This document shows, piece after piece, positions 1 through 5,315 of a DNA stretch of 10,269 nucleotides. Positions within the stretch are counted from its first letter, which is position 1, and each line of letters opens with the position of its first letter. The stretch is taken from assembly GCA_016194835.1 (NCBI GenBank), contig JACQAU010000033.1, forward strand, positions 1 to 10,269, written 5' to 3'. Under the pieces are notes generated by a model that saw nothing but the letters and a program-made list of their open reading frames with translations, ran no database searches and was not told the DNA's origin. This DNA is from Deltaproteobacteria bacterium (GTDB lineage: Bacteria; Bdellovibrionota; UBA1018). A program made the translations under genes and the position numbers.

Positions 1-934
1 TGTAAGGGTGCCATTCGAAAGGGTGTTCGGGACCAAACAGTGTTACCGTAGGTGTGCCTACCGCTGCGGCTATATGCCTTGGACCAGAATCGTTACCTAA
101 AAAAAGAGAGCACTGGGACAATATTGCAGCCAATGAACGAATTGAAATACCGACTTTGCAGTGAATTTGTGAGCGAATTTTTGCTCGTTCAGCTGGTGTT
201 GTAACAAAAGTTTGGATTATATCTTCAATTTTTTTCAAAAACACGAATGATAACGGTTCTTCGTCCTTTGATAAAAAAGCTATAACTGAGCCCTGGGTTT
301 TTTGACACCATTGAACAGATAAAAGTGCGAAACGCTCTAGATGCCAACTTTTTGTGGGTCTACTAGAGCCTAATCCTAATCCCAAAAGTGGCATAGAAAG
401 GTGAAGATTATTTAAAAGTTCTTTTGCCTTTTGCTTTTCAGTATCTAATAAAATAATTTTAGGAGCAAAAGCGCTTTTAATATTGACACCAAAAGCTCGT
501 ATTGCATCTAAATCTCTTTCAAGAATTGATTTGGTGCTTTGCTGATCGGGAATATGAACAGTCGAAAAAAAATGTTTACGTGAACTATCATGAATGTGAA
601 TAGATCTATTTTTAGCTCCACAGAGAAATGCTAGAAATGCACTTGATGGGCTTGCGTGAAAGGAAACAGCAGTATCAAACTTTTCGTTTTTCATTGAATT
701 AGCTAGTTGTAAAATTCTTTTTAATCTAATGATTTTATTTTTATGAAATGAAAAAGGCCTGATTTTTTTGATGTAAGGAATATGTTCTAAAACAGGGATG
801 TAGTCTGATAGTGCAGCCACTTGAATTTCTGCTTGAGGAAATGTCTTATGTAAAGCCTCAAGAGAGGCCGATAAAAGCACTGTGTCTCCTAAGGAACGAA
901 ATTTGATTGCTAAGATTTTTTTAGGAATAAACAC
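1..934 (-). CDS. glycosyltransferase family 9 (LPS heptosyltransferase-like), 3' end outside window
   Basis: Family 9 glycosyltransferases move heptose from ADP-heptose (or a related sugar) onto the LPS inner core at the cytoplasmic face of the inner membrane. I read 311 residues before the window edge. The N-terminus is MFIPKKILAIKFRSLGD, with the family's R-x-L-G-D loop at residues 13-17. RPTKSW at 192-197 matches the family's nucleotide-sugar/phosphate-binding K-x-W region, and GNDSGPRH from residue 280 followed by AAAVGTPTVTLFGP is the family signature. Family members are usually about 330-370 residues, so roughly 20-50 residues are missing. The start is GTG at 934: it gives the usual distance to the R-x-L-G-D loop and no ATG exists upstream in this frame. 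No clear Shine-Dalgarno sequence precedes it. The exact acceptor (WaaC, WaaF, WaaQ-like) cannot be told from this sequence. Confidence 0.9.
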   Translation of the reverse strand, partial: MFIPKKILAIKFRSLGDTVLLSASLEALHKTFPQAEIQVAALSDYIPVLEHIPYIKKIRPFSFHKNKIIRLKRILQLANSMKNEKFDTAVSFHASPSSAFLAFLCGAKNRSIHIHDSSRKHFFSTVHIPDQQSTKSILERDLDAIRAFGVNIKSAFAPKIILLDTEKQKAKELLNNLHLSMPLLGLGLGSSRPTKSWHLERFALLSVQWCQKTQGSVIAFLSKDEEPLSFVFLKKIEDIIQTFVTTPAERAKIRSQIHCKVGISIRSLAAILSQCSLFLGNDSGPRHIAAAVGTPTVTLFGPEHPFEWHPY

Positions 935-963
935 AATATAATGTTTTGCAAGATTGAAGACAT

Positions 964-997
964 AAAAAAACCCTGTGCAATAATATATTACACAGGG
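964..997 (-). terminator. rho-independent terminator of the small secreted peptide gene
   Basis: Read on the minus strand, CCCTGTG (997-991) pairs with CACAGGG (977-971) around a 13-base AT-rich loop, and the stem is followed directly by seven T (970-964). It begins 38 bases after the stop codon of the 1036-1269 gene, so it should end that transcript. The glycosyltransferase start at 934 lies about 30 bases beyond the T tract, so that gene needs readthrough or its own start site. On the plus strand only four T follow the stem, so any reverse activity would be weak. Confidence 0.85.
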
Positions 998-1035
998 TTT
1001 TCCGATCCAAAATTTAGGATCATGTTTCTAAACAG

Positions 1036-1269
1036 TTATTTTGCTGTGCCATCTGGTGCTGCGCCTGCTGGATTATCATCGTGATGTTTCTTGCCTGGCT
1101 TATGTTTTGCATGTTTATCTGGTTTCTTATGCTTCATTTCAGCTTTTTTAACTGGCGCTGTAGCTTCTGGTGCACCTGGTGCTCCAGGAGCACCCGTTGC
1201 TGACTCATCAGCAAAAGATACTACGGAAAAAGCAAATAATGCCATTATCGTTAATGCGATTTTTTTCAT
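1036..1269 (-). CDS. small secreted Lys/His-rich peptide (77 aa), function unknown
   Basis: I do not recognise a family. The first 20 residues are a clear Sec signal peptide: MKK, a hydrophobic stretch, then S-F-A before a predicted cut at 20/21. The mature peptide is about 57 residues and low-complexity: three GAP triplets, then a basic segment (KHKKPDKHAKHKPGKKHH) with five His and many Lys, then an Asp/Gly/Ala-rich tail. This composition would suit binding of metal ions or of anionic polymers such as LPS or nucleic acid in the periplasm, but that is inference. The start at 1269 is chosen over an ATG at 1290 because AAGGAG (1282-1277) lies 7 bases before it and the signal peptide then starts correctly. 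The gene is monocistronic, with a strong terminator just downstream. Confidence 0.8.
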   Translation of the reverse strand: MKKIALTIMALFAFSVVSFADESATGAPGAPGAPEATAPVKKAEMKHKKPDKHAKHKPGKKHHDDNPAGAAPDGTAK

Positions 1270-1276
1270 TTTCTCA

Positions 1277-1282
1277 CTCCTT
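1277..1282 (-). promoter_or_regulatory. Shine-Dalgarno site deciding the start of the small secreted peptide
   Basis: Minus-strand AAGGAG lies 7 bases upstream of the ATG at 1269 and favours it over the upstream in-frame ATG at 1290. Confidence 0.75.
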
Positions 1283-1299
1283 AATTTCATAATTTAGTA

Positions 1300-1317
1300 A
1301 CGAGAATTATTTCTCGT
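1300..1317 (-). repeat. perfect 7-bp hairpin in the leader of the small peptide gene
   Basis: ACGAGAA (1300-1306) and TTCTCGT (1311-1317) form a perfect 7-bp inverted repeat with a 4-base loop. It lies 31-48 bases upstream of the start codon at 1269, in the probable 5' untranslated region. It could be an RNA leader hairpin or a DNA operator. It has no T tract on the minus strand, so it is not a terminator for that direction. Confidence 0.5.
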
Positions 1318-1450
1318 CTTTATAAACAATATGAAATACCAATATATGGCCTAATTAATCAAGATAGAAATGAAAAATATTTTAATTATAGTTGATTATT
1401 TATGTTTAGTAATTAACGCGTCAAAATACTTCCACTATATAGATACTTCT

Positions 1451-1497
1451 GAAAAAGTCAGATTCTACATAAAGATTAGCCTTTTTCGGCAGAATCT
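1451..1497 (-). terminator. possible terminator or pseudoknot at the 3' end of the carA-linked unit
   Basis: On the minus strand AGATTCT (1497-1491, overlapping the stop codon of the 1496-2039 gene) can pair with AGAATCT (1466-1460). That stem is followed by GACTTTTTC, a terminator-like arrangement with a long 24-base loop. GAAAAAG (1487-1481) can also pair with CTTTTTC (1457-1451), interleaved with the first stem. A short GCC/GGC hairpin lies inside the loop. The stem is GC-poor, so the terminator call is weak. Confidence 0.35.
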
Positions 1498-2039
1498 ATA
1501 TACGACTTGCGAATGAATAAATATGCTTTATATCAATATGCTGAAATCTTAGATGTTTTAGCTTCATGTCAGCTAACTGAAGAATTAGCTTTGTTTTTTG
1601 CTCCTTGTCTTGATATTTCACCTTTTGTATTTCTCCCAAAATAAAAGATCCCACCTCTATTGGATGAAAACAGAACCCTTTTGAAAACTCATAGTGCCCT
1701 CCAAAAGGGATTAGCCTAGCCTCAAAAATATCTCCTTGTGTAAAGCCACTTTTTAATTCAACATTTTTTACTGTATAGTTCTTTTTTGAAAACAAATCTG
1801 TTATTACAAGATCCTTCTTAAAAAAAGTCAATCGACTTATACGAAACATTGAGTGAACAGTGGAACAAAAATTTAGATAAATATTCATTTCTTCATCTGT
1901 AAAACCGTCTTTATTCTTTCTATAAAAAAACTTCAATCCCGGCTTTCTCAAAATACTCTTGCTTTGCTAAATAAACCTCCTTGTAATAATCTCCACTTGT
2001 AAATTCTTCGATAATCGAATCTAAATACTTTTTATACAT
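1496..2039 (-). pseudogene. hypothetical gene coupled to carA, broken by a one-base shift at an A7 tract
   Basis: I do not recognise the family. The true start is ATG at 2039: it follows the carA stop codon with no gap (TGA then ATG), and GGAG lies 7 bases upstream of it, so translation is coupled to carA. This frame gives MYKKYLDSIIEEFTSGDYYK and on to residue 39, then stops at TAG (1922-1920). The rest of the protein continues one base out of frame to 1496. Removing one A from the A7 tract at 1924-1930 joins the two into a continuous soluble protein of about 180 residues, reading GIEVFYRKNKDG across the join. A later segment contains IFEARLIPFGGHYEF and GFCFHP, the most conserved-looking part. 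No signal peptide or membrane segment is seen. A 151-residue open frame from TTG at 1951 is the downstream piece only and has no ribosome binding site of its own. Either this is a real frameshift, a slippage-controlled gene, or a homopolymer sequencing error. Confidence 0.7.
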
Positions 2040-2621
2040 TCATAAACTCCAAAATTTTTTCATAAGACTAATAAATTCCTGAAATAAATAACTAGAGTCA
2101 TGAGGACCTGGTGCAGCCTCAGGATGATACTGGACCGAAAAACAAAATAATTCAGGCACGCTTAGGCCTTCGATCGTTTTATCATTTAAGTTCAAGTGCG
2201 TGACTCTAACGCTTTTTGGCAAACTCATCTGGTCAACAGCGTATCCATGGTTATGTGAACTAATTTCTACCTTCTTGGTAGATAGTACCGGCTGATTTCC
2301 TCCGCGATGACCAAACTTTAGCTTATAAGTATTCCCACCTAACGCTAAAGCTAAAATTTGATGTCCCATGCATACACCAAAAACCGGTATTTTTCCCAAC
2401 AGCTCTTTCACTGTTTCTACAGCATAAGGCGCTGCCGAAGGATCTCCGGGACCATTAGAAAGGAAAACTCCATGAGGTTTGCGTTCTAAAATTTTTTGAG
2501 CACTTTCTTTAGCAGATACAACTTCAATACCGCATCCCAAATGTTGGAGACTTCTTAATAAATTCCACTTAACTCCATAATCGTTCATTAAGTGGCAGTA
2601 TAACTCCTCGAACAACGCCAA
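2040..2621 (-). CDS. carA: carA fragment: glutamine amidotransferase domain
   Basis: This is the C-terminal half of CarA. Numbered from a TTG at 2621, homology to CarA begins at NDYGVKWN (residue 13), equal to the segment entering the amidotransferase domain in intact CarA. LSNGPGDP is at 54-61, the nucleophile Cys84 is in PVFGVCMGHQ, and the catalytic His166 and Glu168 are in YHPEAAPGPHD. All key residues of the glutaminase are kept. A more plausible internal start is ATG at 2588, which overlaps the stop of the upstream fragment by 20 bases. A GAGGAG lies 15 bases upstream of that ATG, too far for a good ribosome binding site. If translated alone it would be a roughly 180-residue free glutaminase domain. 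Confidence 0.65.
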   Translation of the reverse strand: MALFEELYCHLMNDYGVKWNLLRSLQHLGCGIEVVSAKESAQKILERKPHGVFLSNGPGDPSAAPYAVETVKELLGKIPVFGVCMGHQILALALGGNTYKLKFGHRGGNQPVLSTKKVEISSHNHGYAVDQMSLPKSVRVTHLNLNDKTIEGLSVPELFCFSVQYHPEAAPGPHDSSYLFQEFISLMKKFWSL

Positions 2622-3042
2622 GAGAACGTAAGTGTCGTGTCAAGGCTCTGGTATCGACTCCGTAAAGAGCCGGGATTTCGTGTTTTTTTAAATACCCATC
2701 CAAGGTGCCTTTTGACCGCCAGCTTGAAGGCACTTCTGTATTTTCATGGATAATAAATCCAGCACACCAAATCTTAGAGCTCTCAATATCCTCAAAATTA
2801 ACTCCCGTATTTCCCACATGTGGTACTGTCATGCAAATAAGTTGGCCATAATAAGAAGGATCGGTTAGCACTTCTTGATAGCCACACATTGAAGTATTAA
2901 AAACCACTTCTCCATATCCAGAATCAGTTTTCTTTAAGATAAGATCTTTTGAGATTGGTGCACCAAACAAAAATCCCGGAAAAGAGACTTCTGGTCCATT
3001 TTTGTTTTCTAAAATTAAAACACCTTTTTCTGATACAGCCAT
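2569..3042 (-). CDS. carA: carA fragment: N-terminal domain
   Basis: The 157-residue product holds the CarA N-terminal domain, which in intact enzymes contacts CarB. Typical segments are VVFNTSMCGYQEVLTDPSY, the HVGNTGVN region, and GVDTRALTRHLRSLGVVRG. The frame then reads ILPLNERLWS and stops at 2571-2569, exactly where the linker should begin. The ATG at 3042 is the start that fits the family; there is no clear ribosome binding site before it, only an AT-rich leader. The gene is divergent from the helicase gene at 3120, and the two share a 77-base intergenic region. Confidence 0.65.
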   Translation of the reverse strand: MAVSEKGVLILENKNGPEVSFPGFLFGAPISKDLILKKTDSGYGEVVFNTSMCGYQEVLTDPSYYGQLICMTVPHVGNTGVNFEDIESSKIWCAGFIIHENTEVPSSWRSKGTLDGYLKKHEIPALYGVDTRALTRHLRSLGVVRGVILPLNERLWS

Positions 3043-3078
3043 ATTAATATTATTAGCAAAAACTAACTACGGTTACTA

Positions 3079-3114
3079 GTCACTAATATTTTAGGTACAT
3101 TTATTGCTAGTGAC
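3079..3114. repeat. 7-bp inverted repeat between carA and the recQ-like gene
   Basis: GTCACTA (3079-3085) and TAGTGAC (3108-3114) are inverted copies separated by 22 bases in the shared divergent promoter region. The arms are 29 bases apart, close to three helical turns, which would suit a regulator binding two half-sites. It may also be chance in AT-rich DNA. Confidence 0.3.
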
Positions 3115-3119
3115 ATTAT

Positions 3120-4265
3120 GTGCAGTCATTGAGAGACTTTCAAATTCAAGCTCTTCGAGCATTAGAGAAAAAATCAGCTCATGTTATTTGTGTTGCACCA
3201 ACTGGATCTGGCAAAAGCCTGATTTATGAACTTTATGCTACAAAAACCAATGTCCGAACTATTTTGGTAACTCCATTACTTGCACTGGCAAGACAACAAA
3301 AAAAAGCGCTAAGCTTTAAAAACACTCCAGTTTTCACAAAAGAAGACTTAATCTATCTTCTACACACTAGTCCAAAAAACGGAGTATTGATCTTAAATCC
3401 AGAATCATTTTTATATGCCCATAGTCTTCGTTTAATTACACATTGGAAGCCAAATTTTTTTGTCGTAGACGAATGCCACTGTTTCTGGGATTGGGGTGAA
3501 GATTTTAGAACGGCATTTACATTTCTTCCAAAAATTTTAAAAAATCTCCATATTTCAAAAAGCCTTTGGCTTACTGCAACTCTGCCTTATCAAGCTAGAG
3601 CAATGTTAAAAACCGAACTCCCATCGCCTATAGTAGAGATTGGAAAATTTGAATTCACAAAGAAAGTTTTTTTATCTTCTATGCAAATACCATGGCAGTA
3701 TAGAGTTTCTTTTTTAATAGATCTGGTTCGAAACAAGACAGATCCTGGGTTGATTTTTGTCCAAACACGAAACGAGGCAGAAAAGCTCGCCCTCCTGCTT
3801 TCAAAACATGTCAACGCAATAGCATTTTACCATGCCGGATTGAGTCATGAAGAAAGAATACATCTAGAAAATCAATATAAATTAAAAACAATAAAAATTT
3901 TAGTTTCTACCTCTGCCTTCGGAATGGGCATGAATCTTTCTCATTTGCGATGGGTCATTTCATATCAACTGCCACCTTCTGTTTTATTTTTAACTCAAGC
4001 TATAGGCAGAGTTGGCAGGGACAGTAACTATTTAGACCACGCTTATTTATTGTGGGAAAAAACAGATTTTCAGTTATTAGAAGGCATTGCATTTAACTCA
4101 GTTAGAAAAAGAAATGAACTCTATGCTCTATTTGATTTTTTGAAAAATTCAAAATGCTTAATCCAAGGTCTAACTAAGTATTTTGAAAACGAAGAAGCAC
4201 CCATTTGTAAAGACAAATGCAATTACTGCACGCAGCATAACGCTCGGGGTCTAAAGATGGCATAA
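3120..4265 (+). CDS. short RecQ-type ATP-dependent DNA helicase
   Basis: RecQ helicases unwind DNA 3' to 5' in recombination and fork repair. All core motifs are present: Walker A GSGKS at 29-33; DECH box at 117-120, followed by the aromatic-rich loop ending WGEDFR at 125-130; TATLP at 152-156; FVQTR at 213-217; STSAFGMGMN at 263-272; and QAIGRVGRD at 293-301. The C-terminus keeps the RecQ zinc pattern Cys346-x16-Cys363-x3-Cys367-x2-Cys370, then ends at residue 381. E. coli RecQ is about 610 residues, so the winged-helix RQC and HRDC domains are absent. The start is read as GTG at 3120; a TTG at 3129 is an alternative. Neither has a good ribosome binding site, so the start is uncertain. It may be an accessory RecQ paralogue, hence no symbol. 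Confidence 0.9.
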   Translation: MQSLRDFQIQALRALEKKSAHVICVAPTGSGKSLIYELYATKTNVRTILVTPLLALARQQKKALSFKNTPVFTKEDLIYLLHTSPKNGVLILNPESFLYAHSLRLITHWKPNFFVVDECHCFWDWGEDFRTAFTFLPKILKNLHISKSLWLTATLPYQARAMLKTELPSPIVEIGKFEFTKKVFLSSMQIPWQYRVSFLIDLVRNKTDPGLIFVQTRNEAEKLALLLSKHVNAIAFYHAGLSHEERIHLENQYKLKTIKILVSTSAFGMGMNLSHLRWVISYQLPPSVLFLTQAIGRVGRDSNYLDHAYLLWEKTDFQLLEGIAFNSVRKRNELYALFDFLKNSKCLIQGLTKYFENEEAPICKDKCNYCTQHNARGLKMA

Positions 4266-4268
4266 GTA

Positions 4269-4297
4269 TTGTAAAATATTAATTTATTTAATAAACT
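4269..4297 (+). promoter_or_regulatory. candidate sigma-70-type promoter for the lipoprotein-FecR-TPR operon
   Basis: TTGTAA (4269-4274) and TAAACT (4292-4297) each match the consensus at 4 of 6 positions and are 17 bases apart. TATAAA at 4297-4302 is an alternative -10. The region is so AT-rich that chance matches are expected. Confidence 0.25.
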
Positions 4298-4314
4298 ATA
4301 AAAATATTTCTAAT

Positions 4315-4328
4315 GAGTCGCGCGACTC
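4315..4328. repeat. 14-bp perfect palindrome upstream of the lipoprotein operon
   Basis: GAGTCGCGCGACTC is a perfect palindrome, strikingly GC-rich within AT-rich flanks. It lies 3 bases before the AGGGAGGG ribosome binding site and 14 bases before the GTG start at 4343. It could be an operator for a dimeric regulator or, in RNA, a hairpin beside the ribosome binding site. No T tract follows, so it is not an intrinsic terminator for the helicase gene. Confidence 0.6.
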
Positions 4329-4331
4329 CTA

Positions 4332-4339
4332 AGGGAGGG
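4332..4339 (+). promoter_or_regulatory. Shine-Dalgarno site deciding the lipoprotein start
   Basis: AGGGAGGG is a near-perfect Shine-Dalgarno match just upstream of the GTG at 4343. It lies inside the frame read from the ATG at 4313, so that upstream ATG is not the likely start. The ATG at 4341 opens a frame that stops at once. Confidence 0.7.
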
Positions 4340-4342
4340 TAT

Positions 4343-5314
4343 GTGAAATATTTTTTATTTTGTCTGATTTTCTTATCTGGCTGTGGAGCTTTAGAAAAAT
4401 ATGGGAGATGGGATAACGTTGCCAACGGATATACAAAAATTACTTTTTCTAGTGGCAAACAAAATTATATAAACATAGAAGAACCTTGGTTGTCTCAACA
4501 ATTAGAACAAAATCATGCCCCACTCTTTGTGCAAGTTACTGGTGGAGTTTATATTTATGTTTATGGGGTAGAGGGCAATCCAGTTGAAACTAATTTTTTT
4601 TTAAAAGACGAATTTGATGCAATCAGTTTTACTCTTCCCAATGGAAAATATAAAATTTATAGCATTGCTTATTTAAATTCAGATCTTACAGGACCAGTTA
4701 AATGTGGATTCGGCGATGGTAAAGACACAATTATCGCTCTAACCGGGGGATCTAAAACAATACAAATAATGTTAAATGACCAAAACTGTGCTGATTATGC
4801 ATTTAGTGAGTCAAATTATACCGACGTAGCAACGGGTCTATTTTTGCCTGTAATTGTAGAGACCTGTCCAGCTACAGGGGTAGGGCCGCTTAGTGCAGTT
4901 CAAAGTGCAACAGACTATTGTTTGGATAGCATCATACATAGCATTAGAGCTAAAATAAAAATGTTTGCTGGAACTCATGATAATATTAAGGACCTGCAAA
5001 TCACAAGTGTACCACAAACTGCATGTATTAATCTTGGAGGTGGAAATGATCCGCCTATTATTAGGATTCCTGTTGGAAATATAACAGGTGCGCCACGTAT
5101 TCCTGTTTACATTATGGGTTATTCTGCACTTGATTGTCCAGAAGACAAACAACGAGGGCTTTATATATTTAACAAAACAATCATATCACCAGGATCACTA
5201 GAAATAAACAGCCCACCAAGTAATGTTATTAATTCTGGTCCAGATGAAGAGAGAAGGAAAATTTATAAAACTGATTCCAATAAAACTAAACTTTTTTTAA
5301 GGGATCCAATCTAA
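4343..5314 (+). CDS. lipoprotein of unknown function, first gene of the FecR/TPR-barrel operon
   Basis: The 323-residue product starts at GTG 4343 and has a lipoprotein signal peptide: a short basic start (MKY), a hydrophobic run, and the lipobox LSGC with Cys14 as the lipidated residue. Starting at ATG 4313 would add ten residues including Arg and Lys before the signal and ignore the ribosome binding site. The mature protein is rich in short beta-prone stretches, such as VQVTGGVYIYVYGV and FTLPNGKYKIYSIAYL, the latter resembling an immunoglobulin-like or carboxypeptidase-regulatory-like fold. Six further Cys in the mature part could form disulfides, consistent with an extracytoplasmic site. 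The Cys is followed by Gly, not Asp, so there is no E. coli-type inner-membrane retention signal; outer-membrane anchoring is likely. The next gene starts one base after its stop. I do not recognise the family. Confidence 0.85.
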   Translation: MKYFLFCLIFLSGCGALEKYGRWDNVANGYTKITFSSGKQNYINIEEPWLSQQLEQNHAPLFVQVTGGVYIYVYGVEGNPVETNFFLKDEFDAISFTLPNGKYKIYSIAYLNSDLTGPVKCGFGDGKDTIIALTGGSKTIQIMLNDQNCADYAFSESNYTDVATGLFLPVIVETCPATGVGPLSAVQSATDYCLDSIIHSIRAKIKMFAGTHDNIKDLQITSVPQTACINLGGGNDPPIIRIPVGNITGAPRIPVYIMGYSALDCPEDKQRGLYIFNKTIISPGSLEINSPPSNVINSGPDEERRKIYKTDSNKTKLFLRDPI

Positions 5315-5315
5315 T

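Larger units (their letters stand above)
2040..3042 (-). pseudogene. carA: carA, carbamoyl-phosphate synthase small subunit, split in two frames with the linker deleted
   Basis: CarA hydrolyses glutamine and passes ammonia to CarB to make carbamoyl phosphate for pyrimidine and arginine synthesis. Both domains are recognisable: the N-terminal CarA domain (2569-3042) and the class I glutamine amidotransferase domain (2040-2621). A normal CarA is about 380 residues. Here about 55-60 residues between the domains are absent, and the second half lies in the +1 frame relative to the first. A homopolymer slip cannot explain the loss of that much sequence, so a real deletion of 3n+2 bases is the simplest reading. 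The catalytic Cys, His and Glu remain. No carB is present in the window; the next gene downstream is the damaged coupled gene at 1496-2039. Whether a second intact carA exists elsewhere cannot be told here. Confidence 0.8.

Noticed and set aside
914..963. ATG at 963 as the start of the glycosyltransferase, placed right after the terminator T tract
   Set aside because: That frame reads only 17 residues and reaches a TAG at 912-910. The glycosyltransferase frame is offset by one and opens at GTG 934. Joining them would need an extra base in an A7 tract, and the family alignment gives no reason to want the extra residues.
1091..1297. 68-residue open frame on the plus strand opposite the small peptide
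   Set aside because: It is the antisense of the GAP/Lys/His coding sequence. The minus strand has the signal peptide, ribosome binding site and terminator.
1383..1420. Minus-strand TATAAT at 1390-1385 with TTGACG upstream as a promoter for the small peptide
   Set aside because: The two hexamers are 28 bases apart, far from the 16-18 needed. The -10-like match alone is weak evidence in such AT-rich DNA.
1496..1951. TTG at 1951 as the true start of the carA-linked hypothetical gene
   Set aside because: It has no ribosome binding site, while the ATG at 2039 is directly coupled to the carA stop codon, has GGAG upstream and encodes a plausible N-terminus in the neighbouring frame.
4313..4342. 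ATG at 4313 as the lipoprotein start
   Set aside because: It would put the ribosome binding site inside the gene and add charged residues before the lipoprotein signal. GTG at 4343 fits both signals.
4838..5152. 104-residue minus-strand open frame inside the lipoprotein gene
   Set aside because: No ribosome binding site or recognisable domain; it lies wholly inside a well-supported gene.
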